From NCBI GenBank assembly GCA_003142355.1, contig PLMF01000161.1, positions 1 to 7,572 of the forward strand: DNA of 7,572 bases. Direction: 5' to 3'. The first letter of the stretch is position 1. Each line of letters opens with the position of its first letter. A program made the position numbers and the translations under genes. Shown one piece after another: positions 5,621 to 7,572 of this stretch. The notes under the pieces were generated by a model. The model was not told the origin of the DNA. It did no database searches and saw nothing but the letters and a program-made list of their open reading frames with translations. This stretch comes from Bryobacterales bacterium (GTDB lineage Bacteria; Acidobacteriota; Terriglobia; Bryobacterales; Bryobacteraceae).

Positions 5621-5984
5621 CGATGAGTTTTATGAACGGGTGACCTCGCGCATTTTTATGGTGACGCTGGCGATCGCCGGCGCCGGGACGATGGCGGCGC
5701 TGGTGTGGCGCGGCTGGAAGGTGGGCGCCGGATTCGCGCTCGGCGCCGCCATCTCATGGATCAATTTCCGGTGGCTGAAACACGCTGTGGATTCTCTGAG
5801 CGGCAAGCGCGCGCGCCCGCGGCTGGCGGTGCTGGCGGGGTTCCGCTACCTGCTGTTGGGCGGCGCCGCCTATGCTATTCTGAGATATTCTTCCATCAGC
5901 CTGCGAGGCACTCTCGCGGGCTTATTCGTGTCGGTGACAGCGGTAATCGTCGAAATCTTTTTCGAAGTGGTGTATGGAACCTGA
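5604..5984 (+). CDS. atpI: ATP synthase subunit I (AtpI-like membrane protein)
   Basis: This 126-residue protein has four predicted membrane helices, at about 13-31, 37-54, 74-93 and 98-120. The G-x-x-x-G-A-A-I-S-W-I-N-F segment of helix two is typical of the ATP synthase I family. The protein is thought to help assemble the subunit c ring in the membrane and is usually dispensable for catalysis. The start at 5604 is supported by AAGGA (5594-5598) at a 5-base spacing, inside the end of the preceding gene. Its stop overlaps the start of atpB by 11 bp. Position between atpZ and atpB is the classic context; sequence conservation in this family is low, so context carries much of the weight. Confidence 0.85.
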   Translation: MITIPDDEFYERVTSRIFMVTLAIAGAGTMAALVWRGWKVGAGFALGAAISWINFRWLKHAVDSLSGKRARPRLAVLAGFRYLLLGGAAYAILRYSSISLRGTLAGLFVSVTAVIVEIFFEVVYGT

Positions 5985-6699
5985 ACTCTGGATCACCCGG
6001 CTCTTCAACGATCACTTGGCGGGGTTGGGAAACTCAATTTTGGGAATGGTGGGCGCGCATCCCGATCCGCGGCCGTGGGCCAACTTCGTAGTCATGCAGT
6101 TGGTGGTGGTCCTCTTCCTCATGGGGGTGGTCGCTCTTCTCCGGTTGCGGCTGTCAGCCGACCGGCCGGGCAACTTCCAGCAAGCCTTCGAGCTGATCTA
6201 CGAATTTGTGCACGGCCAGGCGGAAGATCAAATCGGGCACGACGGCCGCCGGTACATGGGGTACTTCGGTACCATCTTTCTTTTCATTTTGACCGCCAAC
6301 CTGATCGGGCTCGTTCCCTGCTTCGAATCCCCGACGCAGAATCCCTCGGTGACGGCCGGCTGCGCGCTGACGACCTTCATTTATTACAACCTCGTCGGGA
6401 TTCAGGCGAACGGCTTCAAGTACGCGGCCAGCTTTGCCGGGCCCATGTGGTGGCTCGCCCCGATGATGCTGCCGATCGAGATCATCAGCCACCTGGCGCG
6501 GTGTCTCTCTCTTACCGTGCGTCTTTATGCCAACATGTTCGCCGGCGAGAAGGTCACCATGGTCTTCCTGGGCTTGACCCTCTTTCCGGTACCCGTGATT
6601 TTCATGGGGCTGCACGTTTTCGTGGGGGTGATACAAGCTTACATTTTTATGCTGCTGACCATGGTGTATGTAGGTGGCGCGGTGGCGCACGAGCATTAA
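5974..6699 (+). CDS. atpB: F-type ATP synthase subunit a
   Basis: This 241-residue integral membrane subunit forms the ion half-channels next to the c ring. Hydrophobic segments lie at about 33-56, 93-112, 122-140, 155-175, 193-213 and 215-236. The essential arginine is visible as Arg183 in S-L-T-V-R-L-Y-A-N-M-F-A-G-E, equivalent to E. coli Arg210. Glu192, His214 and Gln221 correspond to E. coli Glu219, His245 and Gln252; spacing between the arginine and the last two is four residues shorter than in E. coli. The L-I-G-L-V-P motif and the C-terminal L-T-M-V-Y-V-G-G-A are also typical. The start at 5974 overlaps atpI. AAGTGG just upstream is a moderate ribosome site. No frame damage is seen. 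Confidence 0.96.
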   Translation: MEPELWITRLFNDHLAGLGNSILGMVGAHPDPRPWANFVVMQLVVVLFLMGVVALLRLRLSADRPGNFQQAFELIYEFVHGQAEDQIGHDGRRYMGYFGTIFLFILTANLIGLVPCFESPTQNPSVTAGCALTTFIYYNLVGIQANGFKYAASFAGPMWWLAPMMLPIEIISHLARCLSLTVRLYANMFAGEKVTMVFLGLTLFPVPVIFMGLHVFVGVIQAYIFMLLTMVYVGGAVAHEH

Positions 6700-6702
6700 T
6701 AA

Positions 6703-6757
6703 CGGCTTTATGCCGCCTTACAGTGTGAGCCCGGCTGCATGGTGTCCGGGGACCACC
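6703..6757 (+). other. Small hairpins in the atpB-atpE gap
   Basis: The 87-bp gap contains CGGC-TTTAT-GCCG (6703-6715) shortly after the atpB stop and an imperfect GGTGTC...GACCACC hairpin (6741-6757) with one bulge. No T run follows either, so they are not terminators. In other bacteria this gap shapes the high translation of subunit c; a similar role here is inference. Confidence 0.3.
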
Positions 6758-6774
6758 TCCTGGGGCGATTCATC

Positions 6775-6786
6775 AAGGAGAAACGA
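6775..6786 (+). promoter_or_regulatory. Strong ribosome binding site of atpE
   Basis: AAGGAG at 6775-6780 lies six bases before the ATG at 6787. It is the strongest Shine-Dalgarno site in the window and fixes the atpE start against the in-frame GTG at 6739. It fits the need for about ten copies of subunit c per complex. Confidence 0.85.
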
Positions 6787-7092
6787 ATGACGAAGAAGTT
6801 GCTGTTGGTGCTGGCGATGCTGTTCCTCGCCTGCTCCGTGTTAAGCGCCCAGACGCCGGGTAATCCGACCGCCGGCGGACATTGGGTGCCCATCAGCGCC
6901 GCTTTTGCGATGGCGATTGCCTCCAGTCTTTGCGGCCTGGCGCAAGGCAAGGCGGTGGCCAGCGCGGTGGAAGGCATGGCTCGCAATCCGGGAGCCGCCA
7001 AGGCCATCCAGTTGGCCATGCTGATCGGCCTGGCGTTTATCGAATCGCTGGCTCTGTATACCCTGCTGATCGTCTTCATGAAGGTCACCTAG
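6787..7092 (+). CDS. atpE: F-type ATP synthase subunit c with N-terminal signal-like extension
   Basis: This 101-residue protein is longer than the usual 70-90. The first 22 residues (K-K-L-L-L-V-L-A-M-L-F-L-A at 3-15, then S-A-Q-T) look like a signal peptide that is probably removed or acts in membrane insertion. Helix one spans about 35-60, the polar loop has A-R-N-P (Arg66, the F1-contacting loop), and helix two spans about 73-98 with the ion-carrying Glu86 in A-F-I-E-S-L-A-L-Y. Gln53, Glu86, Ser87 and Tyr91 have the same spacing as the sodium-site residues Gln32, Glu65, Ser66 and Tyr70 of Ilyobacter. The position of its Thr67 is Leu here, so coupling ion cannot be decided. The helix-one glycine motif is degenerate. 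A hairpin follows the gene, and no F1 genes follow in the window. Confidence 0.95.
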   Translation: MTKKLLLVLAMLFLACSVLSAQTPGNPTAGGHWVPISAAFAMAIASSLCGLAQGKAVASAVEGMARNPGAAKAIQLAMLIGLAFIESLALYTLLIVFMKVT

Positions 7093-7101
7093 AACACCTG
7101 G

Positions 7102-7129
7102 GGCGGGTCATCGTTTTCGGTGGCCCGCC
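7102..7129 (+). terminator. Strong hairpin after atpE, without a T run
   Basis: GGCGGGTCATCG (7102-7113) pairs with CGGTGGCCCGCC (7118-7129) over 12 bp with two G-T pairs and a TTTT loop, 10 bp after the atpE stop. No T run follows. It may end the atp transcript with help, or protect its 3' end. It separates the atp cluster from the next gene. Confidence 0.55.
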
Positions 7130-7183
7130 TGCCCGCAGAGTCTGTTTGAGTTCTCGTACGTCTACGACTCGAAGGCTAGTACT

Positions 7184-7213
7184 TTGACAGGTTTGGAAGG
7201 ATGCTGGTCTATT
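7184..7213 (+). promoter_or_regulatory. Probable sigma-70-type promoter of the PilZ gene
   Basis: A perfect TTGACA (7184-7189) is followed after 18 bp by TCTATT (7208-7213), four of six to the -10 consensus. Transcription would start near 7220, about 33 bp before the PilZ ATG, leaving room for GAGAAG as ribosome site. A second overlapping pair, TTGACC (7212-7217) and TTTAGT (7234-7239), is possible but leaves almost no leader. Confidence 0.5.
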
Positions 7214-7253
7214 GACCTTGGGACCCTAACACCTTTAGTATGAGAAGCAATTC

Positions 7254-7572
7254 ATGGAACAGCGAAGAACCCGGCGTTTCCAACTTCAGCTTCCACTCTC
7301 AATCATACGTTCCGGCGCGACACGTGTTGAATTGGCTGGTTGCACCAACAACATCAGCTCTGGCGGGGTGCTTTTCAGCACGGAAGGGGAGCCGGATTTC
7401 GCCAGTCCCATCGAGTATGTGATCACGCTGGCTCGCGATGACCAGCAGGTGGTCAATCTGCGCTGCATGGGAAGGATCGTGCGCGCCGACCGGGAGGAGC
7501 TGGGCCGGGATGAGGCACCCCCGGCTTACCGGATTGCCGCCACGCTGGAGCGCTACGAATTCGTGCGCGAAC
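7254..7572 (+). CDS. PilZ-domain protein, N-terminal part (runs off the window)
   Basis: The ATG at 7254 opens a frame of 106 codons with no stop before the window end. It starts M-E-Q-R-R-T-R-R-F and continues with a short beta-rich domain containing T-N-N-I-S-S-G-G-V-L-F (31-41), then strands around I-E-Y-V-I-T-L and R-C-M-G-R-I-V-R, and ends A-Y-R-I-A-A-T-L-E-R-Y. Both halves of the cyclic-di-GMP binding signature of PilZ domains are present: R-x-x-x-R (Arg4-Arg8) and N-x-S-x-x-G (Asn33, Ser35, Gly38). It is therefore likely a cytosolic c-di-GMP receptor affecting motility, surface growth or polysaccharide output; the target is unknown. GAGAAG lies six bases before the ATG. Length fits a stand-alone single PilZ domain, but a further domain beyond the edge cannot be excluded. 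It is probably transcribed separately from the atp genes. Confidence 0.85.
   Translation, partial: MEQRRTRRFQLQLPLSIIRSGATRVELAGCTNNISSGGVLFSTEGEPDFASPIEYVITLARDDQQVVNLRCMGRIVRADREELGRDEAPPAYRIAATLERYEFVRE

Noticed and set aside
6739..6786. Longer atpE with a start at GTG 6739.
   Set aside because: The strong AAGGAG site and signal-like N terminus both support the ATG at 6787.
6820..6832. Possible lipobox (F-L-A-C) in the subunit c leader.
   Set aside because: Phe and Leu at the -3 and -2 positions do not fit the lipobox, and a lipid anchor is not expected for subunit c.

Overview
This is a GC-rich bacterial chromosome segment. The combination of a very large secreted S9 peptidase, an ORF6N gene, a VapB-like antitoxin and an atpZ-atpI-atpB-atpE cluster without the F1 genes suggests an Acidobacteriota member (Solibacter/Bryobacter-like). 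That assignment is inference from gene style, not from a marker gene.

Left part (1-919, minus strand). Three genes read leftwards: a 73-residue protein of unknown function, a nucleotidyltransferase-fold protein of the AbiEii-like type coupled to it by an ATGA overlap, and the first 28 codons of a cysteine synthase-type PLP enzyme. A run of ten G (C on the coding strand) lies between the last two. Centre-left (973-3918, plus strand): a 981-residue secreted S9-family serine peptidase with a beta-propeller and an intact catalytic triad. It is divergently transcribed from the small gene across only 53 bp.

Middle (3919-5324). This looks like an accessory patch. A 508-bp gene-free stretch holds degenerate GGGAC-type repeats and small hairpins. 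An ORF6N-domain gene follows, carrying a perfect 27-bp palindrome inside its coding sequence and a terminator behind it. On the opposite strand lies what reads as a decayed vapBC toxin-antitoxin locus. Its antitoxin has lost the usual N-terminal DNA-binding part. Its VapC toxin is reduced to about 27 codons with ACG where the start codon is expected.

Right part (5393-7092, plus strand). The membrane half of an F-type ATP synthase is encoded as atpZ, atpI, atpB (subunit a) and atpE (subunit c). The first three overlap, and atpE follows after 87 bp with its own strong Shine-Dalgarno site. The first genes of this window's transcription units lack clear Shine-Dalgarno sites and have -10-like hexamers very close to the start codon, which hints at leaderless transcripts. 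A strong 12-bp hairpin follows atpE. A PilZ-domain gene, probably a c-di-GMP receptor, then runs off the right edge, preceded by its own TTGACA-type promoter.

No rRNA, tRNA, CRISPR array or intact insertion sequence was recognised. No clearly novel multi-gene system is evident. The best candidates for a second look are the intragenic ORF6N palindrome, the vapBC relic, the two-gene nucleotidyltransferase cassette with an altered DxD motif, and the unusual glycine motif of subunit c.
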